Shown in pieces: positions 1-7,377 of a stretch of 9,940 nt of DNA. The stretch comes from Bacteroidota bacterium. GTDB lineage: Bacteria; Bacteroidota; Bacteroidia; Chitinophagales; Chitinophagaceae. The stretch covers positions 1 through 9,940 of the forward strand of contig JAEVZP010000174.1 in assembly GCA_023392185.1 (NCBI GenBank). Reading direction: 5' to 3'. Both the position numbers and the translations under genes were made by a program. Under the pieces are notes generated by a model. The model was not told where the DNA came from. It did no database searches and was given only the letters and a program-made list of their open reading frames with translations. Numbering within the stretch: position 1 is the stretch's first letter; every line of letters begins with the position of its first letter.

Positions 1-43
1 AATTTCTACCGTGTAAGTCATACGCAAAGGTTTTAAAAATGCC

Positions 44-1264
44 TTAGTGGTGTGCCCACTCAATTTTGTCCAGGTCGATGCCTTCTTTCCACATCTCCCA
101 CAGCGGGCTCATCTCGCGGAGTTTCAGCACCGTGTCCGTAACGGCCTGAATCGTGTAGTCGATTTGCTCTTCAGTCGTAAAGCGACCCAGTCCAAAACGC
201 AGCGAAGAGTGTGCCAGGTCGTCGCCGAGGCCGAGGGCCTTCAGTACATAAGAAGGTTCGAGCGAAGCCGACGTACAAGCCGAGCCGGAAGAAAGGGCGA
301 TGTTTTTATTAAAGCCCATCATCAAACCTTCGCCTTCTACATACTTGAACGATACGTTGGTGGTATGGGGAAGGCGGTGTTCGCGGTTGCCGTTCACGTA
401 GGCTTCTTCTACTTTCAGCAGGCCGGCTTCCAGCTTGTCGCGCAGGGCACTGAGGCGTTTGGCTTCGCCCTCCATTTCCTGCATCGCAATCTCACAGGCC
501 TTGCCGAAGCCCACAATACCGGGAACGTTCAGCGTACCGCTGCGCATGCCGCGCTCGTGGCCGCCGCCGTCTACCTGCGCCGTTACTTTTACGCGCGGAT
601 TTTTCCGGCGCACGTAGAGCGCACCCACGCCTTTCGGACCATACATTTTGTGGGCCGAGAAAGCCATCAGGTCAACGCCGTCCGCCTGTACATCGGTCGG
701 GATTTTACCCACCGCCTGCGTGCCGTCGGTGAAAAACAGGACACCGTGTTTTTTGGCAATTGCGGAAATTTCGCGTACCGGTTGCACCACGCCAATCTCG
801 TTGTTGCCCCACATAATGGAGATGAGAATGGTCGTTGGTTTAATCGCCGCTTCCAGCTCAGCAAGGTCGATAAGGCCGTCTTCTTTCACTTCCAGATACG
901 TTACATCGCCGCCCATACGCTCGATATGCTTGCAGGCATCCAGCACCGCTTTGTGCTCAGTAGTCGCAGTAATAATGTGGTTGCCTTTGGAAGCATACAT
1001 CTCAAAAACGCCTTTCAGCGCGAGGTTGTCGGCCTCAGTAGCACCGGAAGTAAAAATGATTTCTTTCGGGTCTGCATTGATCAACTTCGCTACTTGCTCG
1101 CGGGCATAGTCCACGGCTTCTTCGGCAGCCCATCCAAAGGCGTGCGAACGCGAAGCCGCGTTGCCGAAGTGTTGAGTGAAATAGGGCAGCATCGCTTCCA
1201 GCACCCGTGGGTCGAGTGGAGTGGTTGCGTTATTGTCAAGGTAAATCGGAAATTCGAGTGCCAT
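44..1264 (-). CDS. iscS: IscS-type cysteine desulfurase
   Basis: A PLP-dependent enzyme that takes sulfur from L-cysteine, giving alanine and an enzyme persulfide that feeds Fe-S cluster assembly and tRNA thiolation in the cytosol. The 406-residue length matches E. coli IscS (404). Visible landmarks are the N-terminal YLDNNATTPLDPRV stretch, the PLP-stacking His104 (TTEHKAV), the Schiff-base Lys206 in SAHKMYGPKG, and the persulfide-carrying Cys330 in SSGSACTSASLEPSYVL. The C-terminus ends in IEWAHH, the same ending as the proteobacterial enzyme, where IscS contacts its partners. This places it in the group I IscS/NifS class rather than SufS. The start is the ATG complementary to 1262-1264; no Shine-Dalgarno is seen, as usual in this phylum. 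The stop lies 43 bases from the window edge, so any iscU partner would be outside to the left. It is divergent from the epimerase gene. Confidence 0.97.
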   Translation of the reverse strand: MALEFPIYLDNNATTPLDPRVLEAMLPYFTQHFGNAASRSHAFGWAAEEAVDYAREQVAKLINADPKEIIFTSGATEADNLALKGVFEMYASKGNHIITATTEHKAVLDACKHIERMGGDVTYLEVKEDGLIDLAELEAAIKPTTILISIMWGNNEIGVVQPVREISAIAKKHGVLFFTDGTQAVGKIPTDVQADGVDLMAFSAHKMYGPKGVGALYVRRKNPRVKVTAQVDGGGHERGMRSGTLNVPGIVGFGKACEIAMQEMEGEAKRLSALRDKLEAGLLKVEEAYVNGNREHRLPHTTNVSFKYVEGEGLMMGFNKNIALSSGSACTSASLEPSYVLKALGLGDDLAHSSLRFGLGRFTTEEQIDYTIQAVTDTVLKLREMSPLWEMWKEGIDLDKIEWAHH

Positions 1265-1321
1265 AAAGAAGGGAAATACCGGACTTTCCGCGCCGGCAGC
1301 ATTATCTTTTTAGAATGTTTA

Positions 1322-1329
1322 CAAAGGTA
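1322..1329 (-). promoter_or_regulatory. Putative -7 box of the iscS promoter
   Basis: Read on the minus strand this is TACCTTTG, an exact match to the Bacteroidota -7 consensus TAnnTTTG. It lies 58 bases upstream of the iscS ATG, giving a leader of roughly 50 bases. I do not see a convincing TTG box about 19 bases further upstream, so only half of the usual promoter is supported. Confidence 0.45.
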
Positions 1330-1407
1330 AGATTTTGAGACTCTTTTTCCGCCCCGCTATCTTACGATCCCTTAATATCGCTATTCGCAAAACCTATTCA
1401 GTTCTAA

Positions 1408-1812
1408 ATGCTTAAAATCGAACATCTCGGCATCGCCGTCGAAAGTCTGCAAACCGCCGTTCCGCTCTGGGAAAAGCTCCTGAATGTGCCTTCCTACAAA
1501 ACCGAAACCGTGGAGCGGGAAGGGGTGAACACGGCTTTCTTTCGGCTAGGTGAGTCCAAGGTGGAACTGCTCGAAGGCACCCGGCCTGATAGCGCCATTT
1601 CCAAATTTTTGGAGAAAAAAGGACCTGGTTTTCACCACGTGGCTTTTGCGGTAGAGGATATTGCAGCCGAAGCAGAACGCCTGCAAAAAGAAGGCTTTGA
1701 GATTATTGGCGATGGCGTTCCAAAAGCCGGTGCCGACAACAAACTGGTGCTTTTCCTGCATCCGAAATCGGCCGGTGGCCTGCTGGTGGAACTGTGTCAG
1801 GAGCGTCCTTAA
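1408..1812 (+). CDS. mce: Methylmalonyl-CoA epimerase (VOC family)
   Basis: Interconverts the (R) and (S) forms of methylmalonyl-CoA in the cytosol, linking propionyl-CoA carboxylation or succinate-derived propionate formation to the B12-dependent mutase. The 134 residues form two paired beta-alpha-beta-beta-beta modules of the vicinal-oxygen-chelate fold. The first starts IEHLGIAVESL and the second GFHHVAFAVEDI. By position in the fold, the expected metal ligands are His6, Glu53 (in KVELLEGT), His77 and Glu128 (in LLVELCQ). The length and the paired H-[LV]-[GA]-[IF]-A-V strands fit the bacterial epimerase family well. The start is the only sensible ATG; no Shine-Dalgarno is visible. It stands alone, divergent from iscS across 143 bases and followed by a 554-base gap. 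A different VOC enzyme is possible but less likely. Confidence 0.92.
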   Translation: MLKIEHLGIAVESLQTAVPLWEKLLNVPSYKTETVEREGVNTAFFRLGESKVELLEGTRPDSAISKFLEKKGPGFHHVAFAVEDIAAEAERLQKEGFEIIGDGVPKAGADNKLVLFLHPKSAGGLLVELCQERP

Positions 1813-2116
1813 AAGCCAATACGCAGTTTGTATGTCTTAAAGCAGATTTGGTTATGAAAAAGATTGTCCTTTGAAATTCTGCCTGTACTTTATATCCTGG
1901 AAAGCCAATAAAAGGGACACAGCTATTACCACACAGCTTTAAAACCCGATTGGAAGCCGCCCTTTTCCGGGAAAAACCGGCAATATATTTCGTTTTGCTT
2001 CCGGAAGGCGAAGCGGAACGAATTCCCATGCCTGGGTCTCAAGGTTGAAGACCGGCTTGCAGATCGCTTGCCCGAATAAACAGCTACCGGTTCCGTAGGG
2101 CGCGTCGGCCATGTTG

Positions 2117-2145
2117 GGAACCCGGTTTCGGGAAGCACGGGTTCC
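2117..2145. repeat. Inverted repeat, 8-bp perfect arms
   Basis: GGAACCCG at 2117-2124 is exactly complementary to CGGGTTCC at 2138-2145, with a 13-base loop. An alternative, smaller hairpin CCCG-GTTT-CGGG (2121-2132) competes with it. No T-run follows on either strand, so it is not an obvious intrinsic terminator. Its role is unknown. Confidence 0.45.
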
Positions 2146-2303
2146 GGAAATTTCGATAGCAGAAGCGCGCGTATTGGACCCATGGGGGCGCCTGAGCCGG
2201 AAACTTTCTCGTCTCCCTCATACCCGCCGCAGCAATATAACCTGCTTTTTGATATCCGCAAGACTGCCTGTATAGAGATTGGCTATTTGACTATATGAAT
2301 GAT

Positions 2304-2330
2304 TGTTCATTTAGAACATTTCTTTAAAGA
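2304..2330. promoter_or_regulatory. Palindromes upstream of the T9SS cargo gene, possible operator
   Basis: Two symmetric elements lie side by side in AT-rich DNA. TGTTC-N5-GAACA occupies 2304-2318 and the perfect 10-base palindrome TCTTTAAAGA occupies 2321-2330. They sit about 60-90 bases upstream of the ATG at 2391 and 30-60 bases upstream of the putative -7 box, where an activator or repressor could act. No known regulator is recognised. Confidence 0.25.
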
Positions 2331-2361
2331 GCACTTAACAATCCATAGGGAGAGAGCTGAT

Positions 2362-2369
2362 CACCTTTG
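2362..2369 (+). promoter_or_regulatory. Putative -7 box for the T9SS cargo gene
   Basis: CACCTTTG differs from the Bacteroidota -7 consensus TAnnTTTG at one position. It would start transcription near 2376, leaving a short A-rich leader (GTTAAAAAAACAGTC) before the ATG at 2391. No clear -33 TTG box is visible. This placement also argues against the upstream TTG at 2367 being the start codon. Confidence 0.35.
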
Positions 2370-2390
2370 CGTCCTGTTAAAAAAACAGTC

Positions 2391-3449
2391 ATGCAACACG
2401 TACATCGTTCCTTCCGCTTCCTGCTGATTTCGGTATTTTTGATGCCTTTGGGACTGATCTCAAAAGCACAGGCGGCTACTTTCACCTTTTACAGCACCAC
2501 CGCCGCTACAGCTAAAAAAAGCAGCAGCGGTTATAAGGTTGATATTACCGTGTTACCGGTGGCAATTGTGGCTCCGGCTGGCTGTACAGGTGGATATAAT
2601 TATGATGTTGAGTATCAATATACGATTTCTTATTCTGGTGTCCTCCCTGCCAACTCCAGCCTCTGGAACCTGGCAATGACCTTCAACTGCGGTGATAATA
2701 ACTTTGGTATTTGGGACTTGCCTAAAACAATCTCCCCTCATACACTGACGGGTACGGGTACAACTTCCCACAACCAGTGGTCCGGGGCATCCGATTGCAA
2801 CACGGCTACCGTCGTTTCCAAAGGCTGCCTTTCCGGAAATTCAACGCTTACGATTTCCGGCCCCGATATGCCGGAGCAGTCCCGAACCATGCCCACCAAC
2901 CCAACGCCGCTTCCGGTAACGCTCGTGAGCTTTGATGCGCGCAAGACAACAGACGGCATTTCTCTTGCCTGGACCACCACCAATGAAGAAAACGGCGACC
3001 GCTATTTTCTGGAAAAAAGCACCGATGCAGCCCACTGGGCGGTTGTCACCCTGGTGCATTCCAGCAACAAAGGCGATTATCATTACTTAGACACCCATCC
3101 GGCTACCGGCATGAGCTACTATCGCCTGCGCAATGTTGATGCTTATGGCGAGGTAACCTATTCCCGCGTTATCGGTGTAAAAGTAGAAGCCCCGCAGGAG
3201 GCCGGGATGGAACTGACGGTATTTCCGAACCCACTCCATAGCAGCGGCGACCGCATCCGGGTTGCCGGGATCTCCAACCCGGAAGGCTGGAACCTGACGC
3301 TTACCAACACCGCCGGTGCCGTGTTGTCGCACCAGGCCCTCAACAGTCTGGAAGTGGCGCTCCCGCCAATGCCCGCAGGCTTGTATTTCGTTCGCTTCAC
3401 CAACCGCCTGACTCACCAGAGCAATGTGGTGAAACTGGTACGCGAATAA
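2391..3449 (+). CDS. Secreted protein with T9SS type A C-terminal sorting domain
   Basis: A 352-residue exported protein of unknown specific function. I place the start at ATG 2391 rather than the in-frame TTG at 2367, because a normal signal peptide follows directly: basic HRSFR, a hydrophobic stretch at residues 9-24, and an AQA cleavage site near residue 28. Residues about 30-170 form a beta-rich domain I do not recognise, with four cysteines (65, 100, 136, 146) that could make two disulfides outside the inner membrane. Residues about 174-267 (LPVTLVSFDA onward, with SYYRLRNVDAYGEVTYS) resemble the fibronectin-III-like module commonly found before T9SS signals. Residues about 273-352 are the sorting domain, with VFPNP near its start, PAGLYFVRF, and the KLV ending. 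In this system the domain targets the protein across the outer membrane and is removed when the protein is attached or released. It is monocistronic, with a strong terminator immediately downstream. The N-terminal domain may bind a ligand or be structural. Confidence 0.88.
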   Translation: MQHVHRSFRFLLISVFLMPLGLISKAQAATFTFYSTTAATAKKSSSGYKVDITVLPVAIVAPAGCTGGYNYDVEYQYTISYSGVLPANSSLWNLAMTFNCGDNNFGIWDLPKTISPHTLTGTGTTSHNQWSGASDCNTATVVSKGCLSGNSTLTISGPDMPEQSRTMPTNPTPLPVTLVSFDARKTTDGISLAWTTTNEENGDRYFLEKSTDAAHWAVVTLVHSSNKGDYHYLDTHPATGMSYYRLRNVDAYGEVTYSRVIGVKVEAPQEAGMELTVFPNPLHSSGDRIRVAGISNPEGWNLTLTNTAGAVLSHQALNSLEVALPPMPAGLYFVRFTNRLTHQSNVVKLVRE

Positions 3450-3477
3450 AACTACCGTCTGTGGCAACAAGCTACGC

Positions 3478-3522
3478 CGCCGGAAGCGCTGCTGAAACAC
3501 GCGGGCCTTCCGGCGCTTTTTT
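3478..3522 (+). terminator. Rho-independent terminator after the T9SS cargo gene
   Basis: CGCCGGAAG (3478-3486) pairs perfectly with CTTCCGGCG (3507-3515) across a 20-base loop. A run of six T follows at 3517-3522. The structure begins 29 bases after the stop codon and would end the cargo gene transcript before clpB. Confidence 0.85.
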
Positions 3523-3562
3523 ATGGAAACAGCTTTTCTATAGAAGGATACTTCCCCAAACG

Positions 3563-3578
3563 GACAAAACGTCTTGTC
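3563..3578. promoter_or_regulatory. Small inverted repeat upstream of clpB
   Basis: GACAA-N6-TTGTC lies about 115 bases upstream of the clpB start and about 75 bases upstream of its putative -7 box. It does not match the CIRCE operator of HrcA. It could bind a regulator, but such short symmetry also arises by chance. Confidence 0.2.
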
Positions 3579-3630
3579 TGACTATTGGGAAATGAAATAT
3601 TGTCATTTGTTGAAGGGCATCGCCGCCATG

Positions 3631-3662
3631 TTTGCCGGTTCTTTTCAAAGGAATATTTTTTG
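3631..3662 (+). promoter_or_regulatory. Putative clpB promoter (Bacteroidota type)
   Basis: TTTG at 3631-3634 is followed, after a 19-base spacer, by TATTTTTTG at 3654-3662. The latter resembles TAnnTTTG with one extra base inside the box. Spacing fits the -33/-7 arrangement recognised by the primary sigma factor of this phylum. Transcription would begin near 3669, giving a leader of about 23 bases to the ATG at 3692. Confidence 0.4.
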
Positions 3663-3691
3663 CTGCCAGAGGGCAAACAAAACCACCTCTT

Positions 3692-6307
3692 ATGAACCTG
3701 AACAACTTCACGATAAAAGCCCAGGAAGCGATTGCTGCTGCGCAGCAGCGGGCCTATGCCGTGCAGAGTCCTTCCATTGAGAACACGCACGTGCTCGACG
3801 CGCTGCTGTCGGATACGGAAGGCCCTATTTCCTACCTCCTGAAGAAAAACGGCGTCAATCTTGCTGCCCTTCAAACACGCCTGCGCGAAGCCATGGAGCG
3901 GGGCGCGAAGCTCACAAGCGGTGAGCCGGCGCAAAACATTTCCCGCGAAGTCAATAATGCCGTGCTCAAAGCCGGCAGCTATCTGAAAGAATTTGGCGAC
4001 GAGTTTGTAACGCCCGAGTTGCTGCTGCTCGGCATCCTGAACCAAAACGACGATGCCGGCCGGTTGCTGAAGGATTCCGGCCTCACGGAAAAAGGACTTA
4101 TTGCCGCTATTAAAGAGCTGCGTAAAGGCAATACCGTCAACTCCCAAACCGCAGAGAGCCAGTACCAGGCACTCGAACGCTATGCCAAAAATCTCAATGA
4201 GATGGCCCGCGAAAACAAGCTTGATCCGGTTATTGGCCGCGACGAAGAAATCCGCCGCACCCTGCATATCCTTTCCCGCCGAAGCAAAAACAACCCAATT
4301 CTTGTTGGAGAGCCGGGCGTGGGTAAAACCGCCATTGTGGAAGGCCTGGCACACCGCATCATCAACGGCGACGTTCCGGAAAACCTCCGCTCTAAAATCC
4401 TCTACGCCCTCGATATGGGCCAACTGATAGCCGGTGCGAAATACAAAGGCGAATTTGAAGAACGCCTTAAAAGCGTGGTGAACGAAGTGGCTCAAAGCAA
4501 CGGCGAAATCCTGCTTTTTATCGATGAAATTCATACCCTCGTAGGTGCCGGCGGCGGCGAAGGGGCCATGGATGCAGCCAATATCCTGAAGCCGGCCCTT
4601 GCGCGCGGCGAACTGCGTGCGATTGGCGCTACAACCCTCAATGAATACCAGAAATACTTCGAAAAAGACAAAGCCCTGGAGCGCCGTTTCCAGCGCGTGA
4701 TGGTAGACGAGCCAAGTGTGGAAGATGCCATTTCGATTCTGCGCGGACTGAAAGACCGCTATGAAAGTCACCACCGCGTACGCATCAAAGACGAAGCGAT
4801 CATCGCTGCCGTAGAACTCTCCAACCGCTATATCACCGACCGTTTTCTGCCCGACAAAGCCATTGATCTTATCGACGAGAGTGCCGCCAAGCTGAAGCTG
4901 GAAATGAACTCCATGCCGCAGGAACTTGACGAACTGGAACGCCGTATCCGCCAACTCGAAATCGAGCGCGAGGCTATTAAGCGGGAAGATGACGAGGCAA
5001 AGCTGGCCAATATCAATCAAAACCTGAGTCTGCTGAACGTACAGCGCGACACTTTCAAAGCCAAGTGGCTGGAAGAAAAAGAACTGGTCGACGGCATCAA
5101 CAGTGGCAAAGCTGCCATTGAGCAACTGAAACAAGACGCCGAAAAAGCCGAGCGCGAAGGCGATTACGGTAAGGTAGCCGAAATCCGTTACGGCCGCATT
5201 CAGGAAGAAGAAAAGAAAGTGGCCGACCTGACGGCTCAACTCGGTGAGCTGGGCGCCGATCAGCGCCGGATGACCAAAGAAGAAGTAGACGCCGAAGACA
5301 TTGCCGAAAGCGTCGCTAAAGCTACTGGTATCCCGGTGCAGCGCATGATGCAAAGCGAACGCGAGCGCCTCCTGAACCTCGAAGACGAACTGCACAAGCG
5401 CGTCGTAGGGCAGGACGAAGCGATTGAAGCCGTGTCGGATGCCATTCGCCGGAACCGTGCCGGCCTCAATGACCCCAACCGCCCGATCGGTTCTTTTATC
5501 TTCCTGGGCACCACCGGCGTGGGTAAAACCGAACTGGCTAAGGCGCTGGCCGAGGTGCTTTTTGACGATGAACACATGATGACCCGGATCGACATGAGCG
5601 AGTATATGGAAAAGCACAGCGTCAGCCGCCTCGTAGGTGCCCCTCCGGGCTACATCGGCTATGAAGAAGGTGGCCAACTGACCGAGGCCGTGCGCCGCAA
5701 GCCGTACAGTGTGGTGCTGCTCGATGAGATTGAAAAAGCACACCCGGATGTGTTCAACATCCTGTTGCAGGTGCTCGACGACGGTCGCCTGACGGATAAC
5801 AAAGGCCGGGTAGTGAACTTCAAGAACACCCTGATCATCATGACATCCAATATGGGGTCGCATATCATTCAGGAGGCTTTCGACAATGCCGACGGCAAAG
5901 ACCCCGACGCCGTCGCCGAAAGCGCCAAAAGCCAGGTGATCGACCTCTTAAAGCAGCACATGCGTCCGGAATTTCTCAACCGGATTGATGACATCGTCAT
6001 GTTCCGTCCGCTGTCGCAACGCGAGTTGCAGGGCATTATCCGCATTCAGCTCGAAGGGCTGCGCCGGATGCTCGAAGCACAGGGCATCGACCTGCAGTTC
6101 ACCGACTACGCACTCGAATACCTTAGTCAGCGGGGCTACGATCCGCAGTTTGGCGCCCGGCCGCTCAAAAGGCTTATCCAGAAAGACATTATCAACCTGT
6201 TATCGAAGAAAATCATTGCCGGTGAGATCGACCGGAGCCGTCCGGTGCTGGTCGATGTGTTTGACGGGGTGGTCGTGCTTCGTAATGAAACGCAGCAGGA
6301 AGTCTGA
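3692..6307 (+). CDS. clpB: ATP-dependent disaggregase ClpB (Hsp100)
   Basis: A hexameric cytosolic AAA+ machine that threads aggregated proteins through its pore together with the DnaK system. At 871 residues it is close to E. coli ClpB (857). In order: Clp N-domain (about 1-145, two repeats); NBD1 with Walker A GEPGVGKT (206-213, Lys212), pore Tyr251 in AKYKGE, Walker B LLFIDE (274-279) and Arg fingers at 331-332; the coiled-coil M-domain (about 405-525), which distinguishes ClpB from ClpA; NBD2 with Walker A GTTGVGKT (606-613, Lys612), pore loop GYIGY (Tyr654) and Walker B VVLLDE (674-679); and a C-terminal small domain with the sensor-2 motif GARPLKR (821-827). No ClpP-binding IGL/IGF-type loop is expected and none is seen. 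All catalytic residues are intact. The ATG at 3692 gives the family's usual MNLNNFT N-terminus; the reading frame extends upstream to 3632, but those residues are not ClpB-like. It is monocistronic and convergent with the sigma operon. Confidence 0.98.
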   Translation: MNLNNFTIKAQEAIAAAQQRAYAVQSPSIENTHVLDALLSDTEGPISYLLKKNGVNLAALQTRLREAMERGAKLTSGEPAQNISREVNNAVLKAGSYLKEFGDEFVTPELLLLGILNQNDDAGRLLKDSGLTEKGLIAAIKELRKGNTVNSQTAESQYQALERYAKNLNEMARENKLDPVIGRDEEIRRTLHILSRRSKNNPILVGEPGVGKTAIVEGLAHRIINGDVPENLRSKILYALDMGQLIAGAKYKGEFEERLKSVVNEVAQSNGEILLFIDEIHTLVGAGGGEGAMDAANILKPALARGELRAIGATTLNEYQKYFEKDKALERRFQRVMVDEPSVEDAISILRGLKDRYESHHRVRIKDEAIIAAVELSNRYITDRFLPDKAIDLIDESAAKLKLEMNSMPQELDELERRIRQLEIEREAIKREDDEAKLANINQNLSLLNVQRDTFKAKWLEEKELVDGINSGKAAIEQLKQDAEKAEREGDYGKVAEIRYGRIQEEEKKVADLTAQLGELGADQRRMTKEEVDAEDIAESVAKATGIPVQRMMQSERERLLNLEDELHKRVVGQDEAIEAVSDAIRRNRAGLNDPNRPIGSFIFLGTTGVGKTELAKALAEVLFDDEHMMTRIDMSEYMEKHSVSRLVGAPPGYIGYEEGGQLTEAVRRKPYSVVLLDEIEKAHPDVFNILLQVLDDGRLTDNKGRVVNFKNTLIIMTSNMGSHIIQEAFDNADGKDPDAVAESAKSQVIDLLKQHMRPEFLNRIDDIVMFRPLSQRELQGIIRIQLEGLRRMLEAQGIDLQFTDYALEYLSQRGYDPQFGARPLKRLIQKDIINLLSKKIIAGEIDRSRPVLVDVFDGVVVLRNETQQEV

Positions 6308-6323
6308 ACGCTTCCTTAATCCT

Positions 6324-6376
6324 AAAAAAGCCCCCCAACGGATCCTGTTTGAAACAGTGGATCCGTTGGGGGGCTT
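6324..6376 (-). terminator. Strong 18-bp hairpin terminator between convergent units
   Basis: The 18-base arm at 6328-6345 is perfectly complementary to 6359-6376. The 13-base loop can itself pair further (CTGTTT/AAACAG). Read on the minus strand, the hairpin is followed by six U from the A-run 6324-6329, which makes it a textbook intrinsic terminator for the barrel-protein gene ending at 6421. On the plus strand it begins 21 bases after the clpB stop and is followed only by CTTCTG, so for clpB it may act as a weaker terminator or a 3'-end stabiliser. Confidence 0.88.
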
Positions 6377-6420
6377 CTGTTGCAGAAATAGCTGCTATGG
6401 AACCGTTGCGTAAGTGGATT

Positions 6421-7341
6421 TTAAATTCCGAGGAACCGCACGCCAATGGCAAACGGATATTGCTCTATGCCGGATTTTTGAAGCGGCGTAAGTTGGTAAG
6501 TCCCGTAGAGCCGCACGATGTCGTCCACACCGATTTCGGCATACACTGCGGCATTAAAATTCCGGAAATCAAAGGCGTCGTGGGCCTTCTCCTTGCCAAA
6601 AGCATCTGTCTTAAGCTTGGTCCAGGAGGCCAGCCGCAAGCCGCCCATCACACCGCCGCCATACACCAGCCACTCATTGCCGATACGGGTTTTGCCCAGC
6701 AGGCCCAGTGGAATAGATCCATACGTAAAGCCGAGTTTGTTTTTCTGAAAATGCTGGCGCGAACTGTCGATCAGGGTCGGATAAACCGGAGACGATTTGG
6801 TGTATTGATACGGATTTTCAAAGCGGAAATTATACATCTGAAGGCCCAGCCCGCTGGTGATATACCACTTCTGTCGCCGGCTTTCACTCAGGCGCAGGGA
6901 ACCTTTTAAGATCCACACGTTCACATTGATACTCTTGCCTTCGCGGAGTTTGAAAACCTCATCATGTGCAAACCTGCCGGTCGGGTCATTTACATTGGTG
7001 ATGCGAAACCCGTCGGGGGTGCGATCATCCAGGCGATTAAAACCCAGGTCCAGCATGCCAAAGTCTATATCCAGGCGTGGCTTCGGTCTTTCCTGCACCG
7101 AGTCGGAGAGCACAATATCGGTTTTCCGGCGCTTTACCGCAATGCCATCCGTGCCAATGGTGACCGTCACCTTTCGCTTGCGACCTTCATCGCGCACCGA
7201 GCCGGTAACAACCGTGTTGGAGAGCGTGTCGCCCTTTTGATCTTTAACAATGATAGTGGTGATGGTTTTGTGGCCGTCCTGGCCATAGCCGGCTACGCAT
7301 CCGAGCAGGAGCGCGCCGAGGAGAAGAGATCGTTTTTTCAT
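6421..7341 (-). CDS. Predicted outer-membrane beta-barrel protein, third gene of the sigma operon
   Basis: A 306-residue exported protein of unknown exact role. It begins with a clear signal peptide (MKKRSLLLGALLLGCVAGYG, then Q). Cleavage before or after Gln21 is likely; a lipobox-like LLGC at 12-15 leaves lipidation possible but less likely. Residues about 25-85 are polar and strand-rich, with many basic residues. From about residue 135 onward, alternating hydrophobic strands with aromatic girdles (NVNVWILKGSLRL, KWYITSGLGLQMYNFRF, LGFTYGSIPLGLLG, EWLVYGGGVMGGLRL, FNAAVYAEIGV, IVRLYGTYQL) and the end FAIGVRFLGI look like a small barrel of the PorT/OmpX-like type common in this phylum. It lies 36 bases after the presumed anti-sigma gene, on the same strand and before a strong terminator, so co-transcription is likely. 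It may be the sensor or the target of the sigma factor. No enzymatic motif is seen. Confidence 0.75.
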   Translation of the reverse strand: MKKRSLLLGALLLGCVAGYGQDGHKTITTIIVKDQKGDTLSNTVVTGSVRDEGRKRKVTVTIGTDGIAVKRRKTDIVLSDSVQERPKPRLDIDFGMLDLGFNRLDDRTPDGFRITNVNDPTGRFAHDEVFKLREGKSINVNVWILKGSLRLSESRRQKWYITSGLGLQMYNFRFENPYQYTKSSPVYPTLIDSSRQHFQKNKLGFTYGSIPLGLLGKTRIGNEWLVYGGGVMGGLRLASWTKLKTDAFGKEKAHDAFDFRNFNAAVYAEIGVDDIVRLYGTYQLTPLQKSGIEQYPFAIGVRFLGI

Positions 7342-7377
7342 AAAAGAATTTTTAGCACGCGGAAAGAAGGATGTGTT

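Larger units (their letters stand above)
1813..2366. other. 554-base intergenic region without a supported gene
   Basis: No reading frame here has a credible start, homology that I recognise or a coherent protein-like sequence. One plus-strand frame is open from about 1909 to 2298 apart from a single TAA near 2078, and a minus-strand frame is open at 1926-2261. Both give low-complexity or unfamiliar products, so I do not call them. The region contains a 10-base direct repeat AAAGCCAATA (1812-1821 and 1901-1910), two copies of TTCCGGAA (1999-2006, 2142-2149), an 8-bp inverted repeat (2117-2145), and small palindromes just upstream of the next gene. It could hold gene remnants or a regulatory RNA, but nothing here proves either. 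Confidence 0.5.

Noticed and set aside
47..1330. 427-codon plus-strand open frame opposite iscS
   Set aside because: It is the antisense shadow of a clearly real iscS, rich in His, Arg and Phe, with no recognisable domain. Long antisense frames arise here from the GC-rich codon use.
1812..1910. Direct repeat AAAGCCAATA as an attachment site or insertion duplication
   Set aside because: Ten bases repeated 89 bases apart with nothing mobile between them is too little evidence for insertion.
1926..2261. 111-codon minus-strand open frame in the gap after the epimerase gene
   Set aside because: It has no recognisable domain, an unlikely composition (Ser, Arg, Pro rich) and no start context. The opposite strand is nearly open as well, so openness alone is not evidence here.
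2367..2390. TTG at 2367 as the start of the T9SS cargo protein
   Set aside because: It would add eight charged residues before a normal signal peptide and overlaps the putative -7 box. ATG 2391 gives a standard export signal.
3632..3691. N-terminal extension of ClpB from 3632
   Set aside because: The extra 20 residues are not ClpB-like and lie over the putative promoter. ATG 3692 gives the family's normal N-terminus.
3521..5863. 780-codon minus-strand open frame opposite clpB
   Set aside because: It lies antisense to the highly conserved clpB gene and its composition (many His, Phe, Val, Gln) is that of a reverse-complement shadow. It also runs across the clpB promoter region.
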